Source: Cyclobacteriaceae bacterium
GTDB lineage: Bacteria > Bacteroidota > Bacteroidia > Cytophagales > Cyclobacteriaceae
Length of the DNA: 64,000 bases
NCBI GenBank assembly: GCA_016787665.1
Contig: JAEUUC010000005.1
Span: 1-64,000, forward strand
Direction of reading: 5' to 3'
Position numbers and translations under genes: made by a program
Shown: one piece after another, positions 7,437 to 16,088 of the stretch
Numbering within the stretch: the stretch's first letter is position 1
Layout: every line of letters starts with the position of its first letter
The notes under the pieces: model-generated
Told to the model about the DNA's origin: nothing
What the model saw: the letters and a program-made list of their open reading frames with translations, nothing else
Database searches by the model: none

Positions 7437-8441
7437 ATGAAAACGAACCGATCGATTCTGCTGGCTGCCGTCTTGGTTATGACAATCGCCACGGCCTGCA
7501 GCACAAAAACCAAATACCCGACCACCGGAAGCATCGAGGTGCTGGATGCTGGCCTGAATGATGTGCTGGCGCCTGATGCCCGAATTGAAATTGTGGGCGA
7601 AGGGTTTGAGTGGAGCGAGGGGCCGGTTTGGCTGCCCGGTGAAAACAAGTTGATTTTTTCTGATGTTCCGGAAAATCTCATTTATGAGTGGACCGAAGCA
7701 GGCGGAGTGAACCCGTATCTCGCCCCATCGGGATTCACAGGCGACACCACCCGCACGGGCGAGTCGGGATCGAATGGCCTGGCGCTTAACCCGGCAGGTG
7801 AATTGGTACTGTGCCAGCACGGTAACCGACAGGTAGCTGTGATGAAGGCACCCCTGAACGACCCGGAACCCCTGTTTGAACCGTTGGCCAACCGGTACAA
7901 CAACAAAAAGTTCAACAGCCCGAACGATTTGCACATCGATCGGCAGCAACGCATTTGGTTCACTGACCCGCCCTATGGGCTTGGCGGCCAGGACAGCGAC
8001 CCCGAAAAAGAACAACCTCACAACGGTGTGTACCGCATCACCGAAGGTAAAGTTGAGTTACTGATTGACTCACTCACGCGACCGAACGGCATTGCCCTCT
8101 CGCCTGACGAATCGAAACTGTACATCGCCAACAGCGATGCCGGCAAAGCGCGCTGGCTCGTGTATGATGTTGCCGGGGATTCGCTGGCAAACGGTATCAT
8201 TCTTTTTGATGCCACTTCATTTACCTCAACCGAGAAGGGCTTGCCGGACGGACTAAAAATTGATTCCCGGGGATACGTTTTTGCAACCGGACCCGGTGGC
8301 GTTTGGATCTTTGGCCCTGCCGGCCAGTTGCTCGGCAAGATTAAATTGCCCGAGGCAACCTCGAACTGCGCGTTAACCCCCGATGGCAAGTTTCTTTTTG
8401 TCACCATGGATATGTACCTCGTCCGTGTTTCACTGAAATGA
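7437..8441 (+). CDS. SMP-30/gluconolactonase/LRE family lipoprotein
   Basis: This 334-residue protein begins with a lipoprotein signal whose lipobox is TACS (Cys ~21). A six-bladed beta-propeller of the SMP-30/gluconolactonase (LRE) family follows. Visible blade motifs are the EGFEWSEGPVWLP segment (metal-binding Glu), SNGLALNPAGELVLCQHGNRQV, NSPNDLHIDRQQRIWFTDPPYGLGG and RPNGIALSPDESKLYIANSD. Members hydrolyse lactones using a divalent metal, and this one would act in the periplasm or at the outer membrane. Its stop overlaps the next start (ATGA at 8438-8441), so translation is coupled to the small membrane protein. Confidence 0.92.
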   Translation: MKTNRSILLAAVLVMTIATACSTKTKYPTTGSIEVLDAGLNDVLAPDARIEIVGEGFEWSEGPVWLPGENKLIFSDVPENLIYEWTEAGGVNPYLAPSGFTGDTTRTGESGSNGLALNPAGELVLCQHGNRQVAVMKAPLNDPEPLFEPLANRYNNKKFNSPNDLHIDRQQRIWFTDPPYGLGGQDSDPEKEQPHNGVYRITEGKVELLIDSLTRPNGIALSPDESKLYIANSDAGKARWLVYDVAGDSLANGIILFDATSFTSTEKGLPDGLKIDSRGYVFATGPGGVWIFGPAGQLLGKIKLPEATSNCALTPDGKFLFVTMDMYLVRVSLK

Positions 8442-8680
8442 CCTGGGTTGAAATCATCGGTTGGATTGGCGCGTTCGAAATCCTTTTGGCTTTCGGACTC
8501 AATAGCTTTCAACGCATCAGCAGCGACTCGTACAGCTTCCAGTTACTCAACCTCACGGGTGGTGCGTTGCTAATCATCAACTCGGCCGTAAATAAAATTT
8601 ATCCATTCACCTTCATTAACTCGGTTTGGGTGCTGGTCGCCCTGATTGCGTTGTGGAAACGATACCGAGCGAAAAAATGA
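8438..8680 (+). CDS. Small two- or three-helix membrane protein (CBU_0592-like)
   Basis: The 80 residues hold three hydrophobic stretches (EIIGWIGAFEILLAFGLNSF, LLNLTGGALLIINSAV and FINSVWVLVALIALW) and a basic tail (KRYRAKK). The pattern fits the CBU_0592 family of small inner-membrane proteins, whose role is unknown. It overlaps the lactonase gene upstream by ATGA and the cation exporter downstream by ATGA (8677-8680), so all three are probably translated from one message. Confidence 0.78.
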   Translation: MTWVEIIGWIGAFEILLAFGLNSFQRISSDSYSFQLLNLTGGALLIINSAVNKIYPFTFINSVWVLVALIALWKRYRAKK

Positions 8681-9672
8681 CGCCACTCGAAAGACAAAAA
8701 ATCAACTTGCAGCGATGGGTGGTTGGCCTGGCTGTAGTGTTGTTTGTGGGCAAGGTGGCCGCCTACTGGCTCACCCAGTCCGTGGCGATTTTGACGGATG
8801 CCCTGGAAAGCATTGTGAATGTCGTGGCCGGACTTTTTGGTTTGTACAGCCTCACGCTTTCGGCCAAACCCCGTGATGCCGATCATCCGTACGGCCACGG
8901 GAAAATTGAATTCATCTCCGCTGCCGTTGAGGGCACCCTGATCATCGTGGCCAGCGGCTTTATTCTGTATGAGTCCATTCACAATCTGGTTGTACCGCGC
9001 ACCCTGCACCAACTTGACTTTGGCATTGCCTTGATTGCCGTTACCGCTCTTCTGAATTTCATTATGGGATCCGTCTGCGTGCGGGCCGGCCAGAAAAGTA
9101 ACTCGTTGGCGCTGATTGCCAGCGGTAAGCACCTCATCTCCGATACCTGGTCCACCCTGGGCATCATTGCGGGGCTCGTGCTGATCGCCCTTACCGGCAT
9201 TCAGTGGATTGACAGTATCGTGGCCATCGTATTCGGGGTGATCATTTTTGTTACGGGCTACAAAATTCTGCGCAGCTCACTGGCCGGCATTATGGATGAA
9301 TCGGACCGCGAGTTGCTGGCCAAGATGGTGAGCCGCCTCAACCAGCACCGGGAAGAAAACTGGATTGATTTGCATAACACCCGCATCATCAAGTTTGGTA
9401 GTGTGCTGCACCTGGATGCCCACCTGACGGTGCCGTGGTATCTCAACGTGCACGAAGCCCATAACGAAATCGACCGGCTGGCCGGCCGGGTGCGTGAGGA
9501 ATTTGGTGAAACACTGGAGCTCTATGTCCACTCCGATGGCTGCCTGGACTTCTCGTGCAAAATCTGCAGCAAGTCGGGTTGCCCGGCTCGTCAATCACCA
9601 TTTGAAAAAAGAATCGAATGGACCGTTCAAAACATTTCCCAAAATCAAAAACACCGGGTTTCTACACCGTAA
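8677..9672 (+). CDS. Cation diffusion facilitator family metal exporter
   Basis: I chose the ATG at 8677 because it overlaps the previous stop; an upstream in-frame GTG would bury the gene in its neighbour. The 331-residue product has the CDF layout: six membrane helices with the metal-site residues in ILTDALESIVNVVAG (helix 2) and ASGKHLISDTWSTLG (helix 5), a DHPYGHGKIE loop, and a cytoplasmic ferredoxin-like domain. CDF proteins export Zn, Fe, Mn, Co or Cd by proton antiport. The C-terminus carries four clustered cysteines (CLDFSCKICSKSGC), a possible extra metal-sensing site. Confidence 0.92.
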   Translation: MTPLERQKINLQRWVVGLAVVLFVGKVAAYWLTQSVAILTDALESIVNVVAGLFGLYSLTLSAKPRDADHPYGHGKIEFISAAVEGTLIIVASGFILYESIHNLVVPRTLHQLDFGIALIAVTALLNFIMGSVCVRAGQKSNSLALIASGKHLISDTWSTLGIIAGLVLIALTGIQWIDSIVAIVFGVIIFVTGYKILRSSLAGIMDESDRELLAKMVSRLNQHREENWIDLHNTRIIKFGSVLHLDAHLTVPWYLNVHEAHNEIDRLAGRVREEFGETLELYVHSDGCLDFSCKICSKSGCPARQSPFEKRIEWTVQNISQNQKHRVSTP

Positions 9673-9727
9673 ATTCGTAACGGCAACCGGTCAGCGGCCT
9701 TTCTTGCCATTAGTCTCTTCAGGGAAA

Positions 9728-10843
9728 TTAACCGATTTCAATCACCACATCATCGGTGACCGGATGGCCGACACAGGTCAGCACGTAGCCTTCGGCTCGC
9801 TCACTGGCGGAAAGGCCCTCTTCTTCATCAAGCTTTACCTTTCCACTGAGTGCTTTACCGCGGCAGGCCGTGCAAAGTCCGCTTTGGCAGGAATAAGGTA
9901 AATCAATGCCCAGGTCGAGAGCGGTTTCCAGAATCGTGCGGTTAGGCTCTACCTGGAATTTGTACTCCTGGCCATCGTACAGAATTTTGACTTCGTGGGC
10001 GGTGTTACCGCTTGCAGCTGGTTCCTTTTTGGGCTGCTTGTCGATCGTCCCCTGCACAAAGCTCTCTTTGAAGATTTTGGGCTCCGGAATATTTCGGGCG
10101 GCCAGCAGGGTCTCCACGTTTTTCATCATGCCTTCCGGGCCGCACATCAGGTACGTTGTTTTGTCAAGGCCCCAATCCGGAATGCGCTCAAACAACCGCG
10201 TGAGCATATCATGGTTCAAGAGTCCGGAATACCCCTGCCAGTTCATAGGCGCGTTGTCGAGAATATGGATAACATGCAGCCGCCCCTGGTCAACCGTTTG
10301 GAGTTTATCCAGTTGCTCTTTGAAAATGATGCTATCAATATCGCGGTTACAGTAGATGAGCGAACAAATGCTGTTGGGCTCCAACGCCAGGGTAGTTTTG
10401 ATGATGCTCATCATCGGAGTGATGCCCGATCCACCGGCAAACATCACCAGATGCCTTTTATTGCCGGAATGGTATTCGGTGGTGAACTGCCCCATAGGCT
10501 CCAATACTTTCACCCGGTCACCTGCTTTCAGGTTATCCGCCAGCCAATTCGACATCAGGCCTTTATCTACCCGCTTTACGGAAACGGCCAGATCGTCATC
10601 CACTGCGGGGGATGAGCAAAGGGAATACGCTCTGCGAACCTCTTTGCCGTTGATGGGCAGGATGAGGGTGAGGAATTGACCTGCTTTGTACGAAATTTTT
10701 TTCTCGGGCTGTTCAAAAACGATGCTGATGGCATCCCGCGTCTCCCGGACGATCTGCTTGACCTTTAAGTCGTAGTAGTGAGGGCCGCTGTGCGCCTGCT
10801 CTTCTGCTTTCTTATCCCCTTTGCGAAATAATCCGAACGCCAT
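9728..10843 (-). CDS. FNR-type reductase with C-terminal 2Fe-2S ferredoxin domain (PaaE-like)
   Basis: This 371-residue cytoplasmic flavoprotein carries RRAYSLCSSP for FAD binding (~residues 70-80), GGSGITPMMS for NAD(P) ribose, and CGPEGMM before the linker. The last ~90 residues form a plant-type ferredoxin: three cysteines in CQSGLCTAC and the fourth in LTCVGHP. The layout matches PaaE, the reductase of phenylacetyl-CoA epoxygenase, and related reductases of diiron oxygenases or hybrid-cluster proteins. No paaABCD genes are nearby, so its partner is unknown. A good promoter precedes it on the minus strand. Confidence 0.88.
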   Translation of the reverse strand: MAFGLFRKGDKKAEEQAHSGPHYYDLKVKQIVRETRDAISIVFEQPEKKISYKAGQFLTLILPINGKEVRRAYSLCSSPAVDDDLAVSVKRVDKGLMSNWLADNLKAGDRVKVLEPMGQFTTEYHSGNKRHLVMFAGGSGITPMMSIIKTTLALEPNSICSLIYCNRDIDSIIFKEQLDKLQTVDQGRLHVIHILDNAPMNWQGYSGLLNHDMLTRLFERIPDWGLDKTTYLMCGPEGMMKNVETLLAARNIPEPKIFKESFVQGTIDKQPKKEPAASGNTAHEVKILYDGQEYKFQVEPNRTILETALDLGIDLPYSCQSGLCTACRGKALSGKVKLDEEEGLSASERAEGYVLTCVGHPVTDDVVIEIG

Positions 10844-10865
10844 GCACCACGTGGTTTTAGGTCGG

Positions 10866-10893
10866 CAAAATTAACCAATCCCGATCCAATCAA
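10866..10893 (-). promoter_or_regulatory. Promoter for the FNR-type reductase
   Basis: On the minus strand TTG (plus 10891-10893) is followed after 17 bases by TAATTTTG (plus 10866-10873), a full match to TAnnTTTG. The start codon at 10843 lies 22 bases downstream of the -7 element. Confidence 0.6.
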
Positions 10894-10925
10894 CACCATG
10901 AAGCAAAAAATGTTCAGCGTGTTGG

Positions 10926-13202
10926 TTAAAGGTTCAACCAGTACGTAAACTTGAACACCAGTGCCCGGTTCTTACTTCGGAACGTATCCGAAAAATAATT
11001 TTCGGTGTACACAATGAAAAAATCCGAGGCCGGCTTGTACCGCCACTGGAAACGGGCGTTCAAATTCACGTTCTCGGCCAGGTTATTGTACTGCGCAAAC
11101 GTGGTGAGGAAAATCTTGTCGGTAAAGGTCAGGTCAAGTCTTGGGCCCACGAGGAAGAGTTTTTCCGTGCCGTAGTTTTCCGGCAACTTCAGGTCGTTGT
11201 AATCGAAAGTGATGGAAAGGCTGCCATAGGGTTGGTATCGGTAGCTGAGTTCGCCATTGATATTCAAATTCGTACCGTTATAGAATCCTCCGGAGTTTAC
11301 CTCAACCGAATAGCGAAACAACGGTCGTTGATCCGACTCGTAGCCTATGGAAAATGTGCGCCAGTCATACTCCTCTCCTCTGTTGTAGGTAGTGTATCGG
11401 TCAGGATCAATGGGATTAAAGGAGTTCGTCAGAAACTGGTAGGTGTACCCATAAGAAAGGCTCAGATTCGAAGTATTGAGAAAATTAAAATTATAGGCCA
11501 CACTGGCGGATCGATCGGTGACAGTGCCGCCTGGAATTGTTCGAAGGCTCAGGTCAAGGCCAGGGCCCATATTGGCCAGTATCTTACTCTTGGGGAAAAA
11601 AGTGCCATTGCCACTGATGAAGCTATTGGCCAGGCCCGGGTACACCCGAATAAGGGGCACAAACCCGACTTCAGCATTGTAATTCTTTTGTATAAAGGTG
11701 TGGCCAAAGAAGAATTGGTAGTTGCGTTTGGTGTGCTGCACAAATCCACCACCGGTCATGTTATCCGTAGCATTAAAATCATCAAACGATTTGCTCGCGT
11801 ACAAACTGGCGTACCAGCTGTTATCCGGGTTTCGGGTTTCCAGGTCAACCGTTAACACGCGGTTGTATTTATTCAAGCTGGCAATGGTGTCGCCATTAAC
11901 AACTTTGTCGCGCCACAACTCGGTATTAAAATACTTCAGAGAATCGCCTTCGTTGATCCCAAGCGATTGCTTGTTGACCATTGAAATCTGGATGTTCGAT
12001 TGCTTCCAGAAATTGCGCTGAATGGCTGCCACGGAAAAGTTCTGAGCCGGAAGCCCCATGGATTGCTTTTCGCGGGTTTGCATATTGAGTACACTGATGC
12101 GCCAATCTTTGGAAAGCGACCCACTCAACCGGGCACCATACAGGATGGGAATTAATCGGATAACTCCGGACGTGTCGCGCGCCAAACCAATACGTCTGGA
12201 GAAAAAAGGCCTGGCCTCGGGGAAGCCCGCGCGATCAAACAGGTCGCTGTTCTCCAGGAAAAACTGCCTTCGTTCGGGAAACTGAAACTCAAAACGCGTG
12301 AGGTTGATCACCTGGCGATCGACCTCAACCTGAGAAAAATCGGGATTGAACGTGAGATCGAGATTCAGCGAGGGCGTTACCGCCACCTTGGCATCAAACC
12401 CTGCCTGCAAATTGCTGTCATTCGTAGTTGGCTCGGTCTGCTTGTCAGCCGACAGGCCACCAGCCACATAAGGAATTATGGAAATGTTGGTGGTGTGATG
12501 CGGGGGCGGTTCCTCCCAGATCAAATTGCCCGAATAGGCAAACGATGCCGGTATAAATTGGATAGGCGTTGCCACCCAACTGGATACCAGATTTCGCTTG
12601 CGGTCCCACCGCAAAAACGTCACGTTCCAAGTGGTCAGCTCATTTTTATAGCGAAAGCTTTTGAACGGGATCGCCAGTTCGGCAATCCATTTGTCTTTTT
12701 CGCGCGTGACGTGCGAGTACCACTTGTTATCCCAGGTGTCGCTGTAAGCCCCATCATCCGAACCCCCGCCTGCGATGGTTCCCTCCGCCTGCACGCCAAA
12801 GGGCGTTACCTGAAAATAGAAACCATTGATGCGGTCGTTGTAGGGGCCCAGGTAAATCCCGATGTTGTCTGTGCCATCAAAATCAAAGTCGCGCCTGAGC
12901 GATTGCATGAGGTCACGCGAGTCATCATCATAGCACACGTAGGAGACATACAGATTATGCTCATCAAAGGTGAGCCGAGCCTCCGTTTGAAAGGGTGCCA
13001 GCGCTGTATCATACGGAAAGTTCATAAAGAAATCGGTAGCCACCTGGGCCGCTTTCCAGGCCGGCTCGTCCAAAACACCATCCAGTTTGATGGCATCCGT
13101 GGTCTTTCGTATGCGCAATTCAGTGCCTGGCTTGTTTTGTGCATCTGCCCGCAGCGCCACAAGTAGTAACAGAACCGAAGAGAAAATGAAGAACTTCATC
13201 AA
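10926..13202 (-). CDS. DUF5916 domain-containing outer-membrane protein (full length)
   Basis: This 758-residue exported protein begins with a signal peptide ending LRADAQ (~residue 22). A CBM9-like carbohydrate-binding domain follows at about residues 35-210 (IKLDGVLDEPAWKAA, FDEHNLYVSYVCYD, WIAELAIPFKSFRY). The long DUF5916 region then includes NPDFSQVEVDRQV and FPERRQFFLENSDLF and ends in a strand-rich tail closing with FTYWLNL, consistent with a beta-barrel. The family is widespread in Bacteroidota, and its role is not established; surface glycan or protein handling has been proposed. A truncated paralogue opens the window. It is preceded by a TAnnTTTG element at 13211-13218. Confidence 0.9.
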   Translation of the reverse strand: MMKFFIFSSVLLLLVALRADAQNKPGTELRIRKTTDAIKLDGVLDEPAWKAAQVATDFFMNFPYDTALAPFQTEARLTFDEHNLYVSYVCYDDDSRDLMQSLRRDFDFDGTDNIGIYLGPYNDRINGFYFQVTPFGVQAEGTIAGGGSDDGAYSDTWDNKWYSHVTREKDKWIAELAIPFKSFRYKNELTTWNVTFLRWDRKRNLVSSWVATPIQFIPASFAYSGNLIWEEPPPHHTTNISIIPYVAGGLSADKQTEPTTNDSNLQAGFDAKVAVTPSLNLDLTFNPDFSQVEVDRQVINLTRFEFQFPERRQFFLENSDLFDRAGFPEARPFFSRRIGLARDTSGVIRLIPILYGARLSGSLSKDWRISVLNMQTREKQSMGLPAQNFSVAAIQRNFWKQSNIQISMVNKQSLGINEGDSLKYFNTELWRDKVVNGDTIASLNKYNRVLTVDLETRNPDNSWYASLYASKSFDDFNATDNMTGGGFVQHTKRNYQFFFGHTFIQKNYNAEVGFVPLIRVYPGLANSFISGNGTFFPKSKILANMGPGLDLSLRTIPGGTVTDRSASVAYNFNFLNTSNLSLSYGYTYQFLTNSFNPIDPDRYTTYNRGEEYDWRTFSIGYESDQRPLFRYSVEVNSGGFYNGTNLNINGELSYRYQPYGSLSITFDYNDLKLPENYGTEKLFLVGPRLDLTFTDKIFLTTFAQYNNLAENVNLNARFQWRYKPASDFFIVYTENYFSDTFRSKNRALVFKFTYWLNL

Positions 13203-13210
13203 GAAGGGCG

Positions 13211-13218
13211 CAAAACTA
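13211..13218 (-). promoter_or_regulatory. -7 element of the DUF5916 gene
   Basis: TAGTTTTG on the minus strand matches TAnnTTTG exactly and lies 8 bases ahead of the start at 13202, implying a very short leader. I see no clear -33 element. Confidence 0.45.
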
Positions 13219-13250
13219 AAAGGTTTGAATTAATCCTTCAGTAACGGTAA

Positions 13251-13281
13251 TTGTTAAGGAAGGGTTAAAGAATTACTTTTA
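13251..13281 (+). promoter_or_regulatory. Promoter candidate for purB
   Basis: TTG (13251-13253) is followed after 20 bases by TACTTTTA (13274-13281), seven of eight positions matching TAnnTTTG in spirit (final G is A). The purB ATG is at 13297. Confidence 0.4.
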
Positions 13282-13296
13282 CGGTTTATAAGCCGG

Positions 13297-14643
13297 ATGA
13301 ATACCCTTTCCCCGCTCCAGGCCCTCTCCCCCATTGATGGCCGATACTTCGCCACCACCGAAAAGCTTGCGCCTTACTTCTCCGAATTCGCACTGATGAA
13401 GTACCGGACACGCGTAGAGGTAGAATATTTCATCGCGTTATGCGAATTACCGTTGGCCTCCCTTGCCACGTTCCCACGGGAAAAATTCAGCGCACTCCGA
13501 AAGACCTATGAATCGTTCACTGAGTCGGACGCAAATGAGATCAAGCAGATTGAAAAAACGACCAATCACGATGTCAAAGCGGTTGAATACTACCTGAAAA
13601 ACCTCTTCGAGCGCGAAGGATGGAGTAGCTATAAGGAGTTCATTCATTTTGGGCTTACCTCCCAGGACGTCAATAACACGGCAATTCCGCTTTCCCTGAA
13701 AGAGTTCCTGGAACAACAGTACTGGCCTGAACTCGAGGCATTGATACACCAACTGGCCACCCGGGCCAGTCAATGGAAGGACGTACCCCTGTTGGCGCGC
13801 ACGCACGGGCAACCGGCCTCCCCCACGCGGCTCGGTAAAGAAGTGGATGTATTCCGAACCCGTCTGCAAATTCAACTCGCTCAGCTCAAAGCCATTCCCC
13901 ACAGCGCCAAATTTGGCGGGGCTACCGGCAATTTCAACGCTCACTGCGTGGCGTACCCGGCCGTGGATTGGAAATCATTTGGCGATGCCTTTGTCGCCAA
14001 GAATTTGGGGCTGAGCCGCAGCCATCCGACTACACAAATTGAACATTACGATAACCTGGCGGCACAACTCGATGCCTGCAAGCGAATCAACACTATTCTC
14101 ATCGACTATTGCCGGGATGTATGGCAATATGTTTCGCTCGAATATTTCAAGCAAAAAATTAAAGCGGGCGAGGTTGGCTCCTCGGCCATGCCGCATAAAG
14201 TGAATCCCATTGACTTTGAAAATGCCGAAGGCAATTTGGGCATTGCCAATGCCCTGTTCGAGCACCTGTCGGCCAAATTACCGATCAGCCGCCTGCAGCG
14301 GGACCTTACCGATTCAACAGTATTGCGAAATCTGGGCGTGCCCTTTGCTCACAGTTGGTTGGCCATTCAATCGGTGAAGAAGGGTATGGAAAAACTGGAG
14401 CTCCATCAACAAGCCATTGAACGCGACCTGGAAAATAATTGGGCCGTGGTGGCCGAAGCCATTCAAACTGTGTTGCGAAGAGAAGGCTACCCCAACCCGT
14501 ATGAAGCATTGAAAGCGTTAACGCGAACCAACACCAAGATTGATCAGGCGGCCATCACAGGTTTTATTCGATCTCTTGACGTCCCGGAAACCGTAAAAGA
14601 AGAACTACTGCGGATTACTCCGTTTAGCTACACCGGTATCTAA
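13297..14643 (+). CDS. purB: Adenylosuccinate lyase
   Basis: This 448-residue cytoplasmic enzyme of purine synthesis splits fumarate from SAICAR and from adenylosuccinate. The N-terminus has the SPIDGRY motif (residues 11-17), the mid-region TNHDVKAVEYYLK and the HFGLTSQDVNNTA signature, and the superfamily signature SSAMPHKVNPIDFENAEGN lies near residues 295-313 with its catalytic serine loop. THGQPASPT supplies a catalytic histidine. The length and motifs match the E. coli-type long form. Its stop codon overlaps that of the convergent TolC-family gene by 4 bases, with no terminator between them. Confidence 0.96.
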   Translation: MNTLSPLQALSPIDGRYFATTEKLAPYFSEFALMKYRTRVEVEYFIALCELPLASLATFPREKFSALRKTYESFTESDANEIKQIEKTTNHDVKAVEYYLKNLFEREGWSSYKEFIHFGLTSQDVNNTAIPLSLKEFLEQQYWPELEALIHQLATRASQWKDVPLLARTHGQPASPTRLGKEVDVFRTRLQIQLAQLKAIPHSAKFGGATGNFNAHCVAYPAVDWKSFGDAFVAKNLGLSRSHPTTQIEHYDNLAAQLDACKRINTILIDYCRDVWQYVSLEYFKQKIKAGEVGSSAMPHKVNPIDFENAEGNLGIANALFEHLSAKLPISRLQRDLTDSTVLRNLGVPFAHSWLAIQSVKKGMEKLELHQQAIERDLENNWAVVAEAIQTVLRREGYPNPYEALKALTRTNTKIDQAAITGFIRSLDVPETVKEELLRITPFSYTGI

Positions 14644-16088
14644 CTCTCGGGCGTGTAAAGCAGACGCTTGCTAGCAAAATCATATAAGGTTAGTCGCCTT
14701 AGATTGTAGTAGGAAGTCCAGAAGGAGCGCAGAGCCGCGAGATAGCTGCGCTTGGCATCATCTTTTTCGGTGAGGGCGATGTTGAGGTTGGTAATGTCAA
14801 TCTTGCCAATCAGGTATCGGTTTTGTGCCACGGCATAGCGCTCCTGCGCCACCTGGTCCGATTTACGGGTGATTTCAATTTGCAGACGCAACAACTCAAA
14901 CTGCCGCACCTGGGTCATAATCTCTTGCTCAAAATTGACTTCATCCTGCGTAATGATATAATCGTTGAGCTTTTTGTTGGCAATGGCCGTGCGCATCATG
15001 GCCTTATTGCGGCCCCAGTCAATCACCGGCACGCTAAACGTAACGTTAACCTGCTGTTGGCGTAGCGGGTCGGTATACACATCGCTGATGACGGGGGCTG
15101 AGTTATTCAAGCCAAACGAAGCGGTAAGCGTGGTACTAAACCTACGCCCTTTTGTTTCGGCCAGGTCGCGTTGCGCTTCTTTTCGCCTTCGCTCAAACGC
15201 CAGGAACTGCGCCCGGTTCTGACGGGCATACTGCATGGCCGTTTCCGGATCGATTACAAACTGGGGGATTTCCTCCGGGAGTACAAGCGTGAACTCTTCA
15301 TTGTCATTGAGCCCCAGGTAAATGCGGAGATTAAGTTTGGCATTTTCCGCATCGAGCCGGGCCTGGGCCAGGTTTTGACGCGAACGCAACAATTGCAACT
15401 CCACTTGCAGAAGTTTATCCAGCGAGGTAGTGCCAATGTTATACCGTCCTTGTTCGATCTTATAAATCGTATCATTATTTGCCAGATTGAAGGAGGCGAT
15501 CTGTTCCCGAATCTGTGCATCAATCACTAGAAAAAAGCGATCAGTAGCTTCTTGTGATATCGCCTCAATTTCCTCAACAAACTCCCGCTTCGATTCCTCG
15601 TACCGGATCGGCTCAATGGCCCGTTGCCACTTCAGCGGATTAAAGCCAAACAACGGCTGATTTAACTGGATGTTGAGGAGTGTCGCGTTCCACAGATTGG
15701 TATTTTGCTGAAGATCCTGGAAGTAATTGTAGTTGGTGTTTGCCGAGATCTGACCGCCTGTCCACGGCAAGGGTTGCTCGAGCCCCAGATTGGCGGAAGC
15801 GTTGGTTTGATCAATGGATTGAAAAAGAATACTTCCATCGGGTTGCCGAACCGGAATGAAACTCTGGCTGTAGGCGGGTATGCCACCCGACAGCCTCAGC
15901 TGGGGGTTCAGGTTCGTTTTAAAACTCCGGTATTGCCAATACCTGTTTTCTTTTCGTGTCTCCGCCAACTTCGCGAAGGGCGACTTGGCGAGTGCCTGAT
16001 TGATAACATCCTGAATGGTGAAATTCCGCTGGGCAACAGCCAGGTGGCCGGCCAGGATGCACCAGAAAAGAAAAACATACTTATTCAT
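14640..16088 (-). CDS. TolC family outer-membrane efflux protein
   Basis: I chose the ATG at 16088, which opens on a signal peptide (MNKYVFLFWCILAGHLAVAQ); the frame upstream runs inside the permease gene. The mature ~460 residues show the TolC-type repeated helical coiled coils and strand segments (two OEP repeats), rich in Q, N, A and R. Such proteins trimerise to form an outer-membrane channel and periplasmic tunnel. It overlaps the permease stop by 8 bases (16081-16088) and is the last gene of the adaptor-permease-channel operon. Confidence 0.9.
   Translation of the reverse strand: MNKYVFLFWCILAGHLAVAQRNFTIQDVINQALAKSPFAKLAETRKENRYWQYRSFKTNLNPQLRLSGGIPAYSQSFIPVRQPDGSILFQSIDQTNASANLGLEQPLPWTGGQISANTNYNYFQDLQQNTNLWNATLLNIQLNQPLFGFNPLKWQRAIEPIRYEESKREFVEEIEAISQEATDRFFLVIDAQIREQIASFNLANNDTIYKIEQGRYNIGTTSLDKLLQVELQLLRSRQNLAQARLDAENAKLNLRIYLGLNDNEEFTLVLPEEIPQFVIDPETAMQYARQNRAQFLAFERRRKEAQRDLAETKGRRFSTTLTASFGLNNSAPVISDVYTDPLRQQQVNVTFSVPVIDWGRNKAMMRTAIANKKLNDYIITQDEVNFEQEIMTQVRQFELLRLQIEITRKSDQVAQERYAVAQNRYLIGKIDITNLNIALTEKDDAKRSYLAALRSFWTSYYNLRRLTLYDFASKRLLYTPES

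Noticed and set aside
7398..8021. 207-residue open frame on the minus strand
   Set aside because: It is antisense to the lactonase gene, which shows clear propeller motifs and a lipobox.
11232..11855. 207-residue open frame on the plus strand
   Set aside because: It is antisense to the DUF5916 gene, with no recognisable motif and no promoter element.
12495..13166. 223-residue open frame on the plus strand
   Set aside because: It is antisense to the intact DUF5916 gene and has no recognisable domain.
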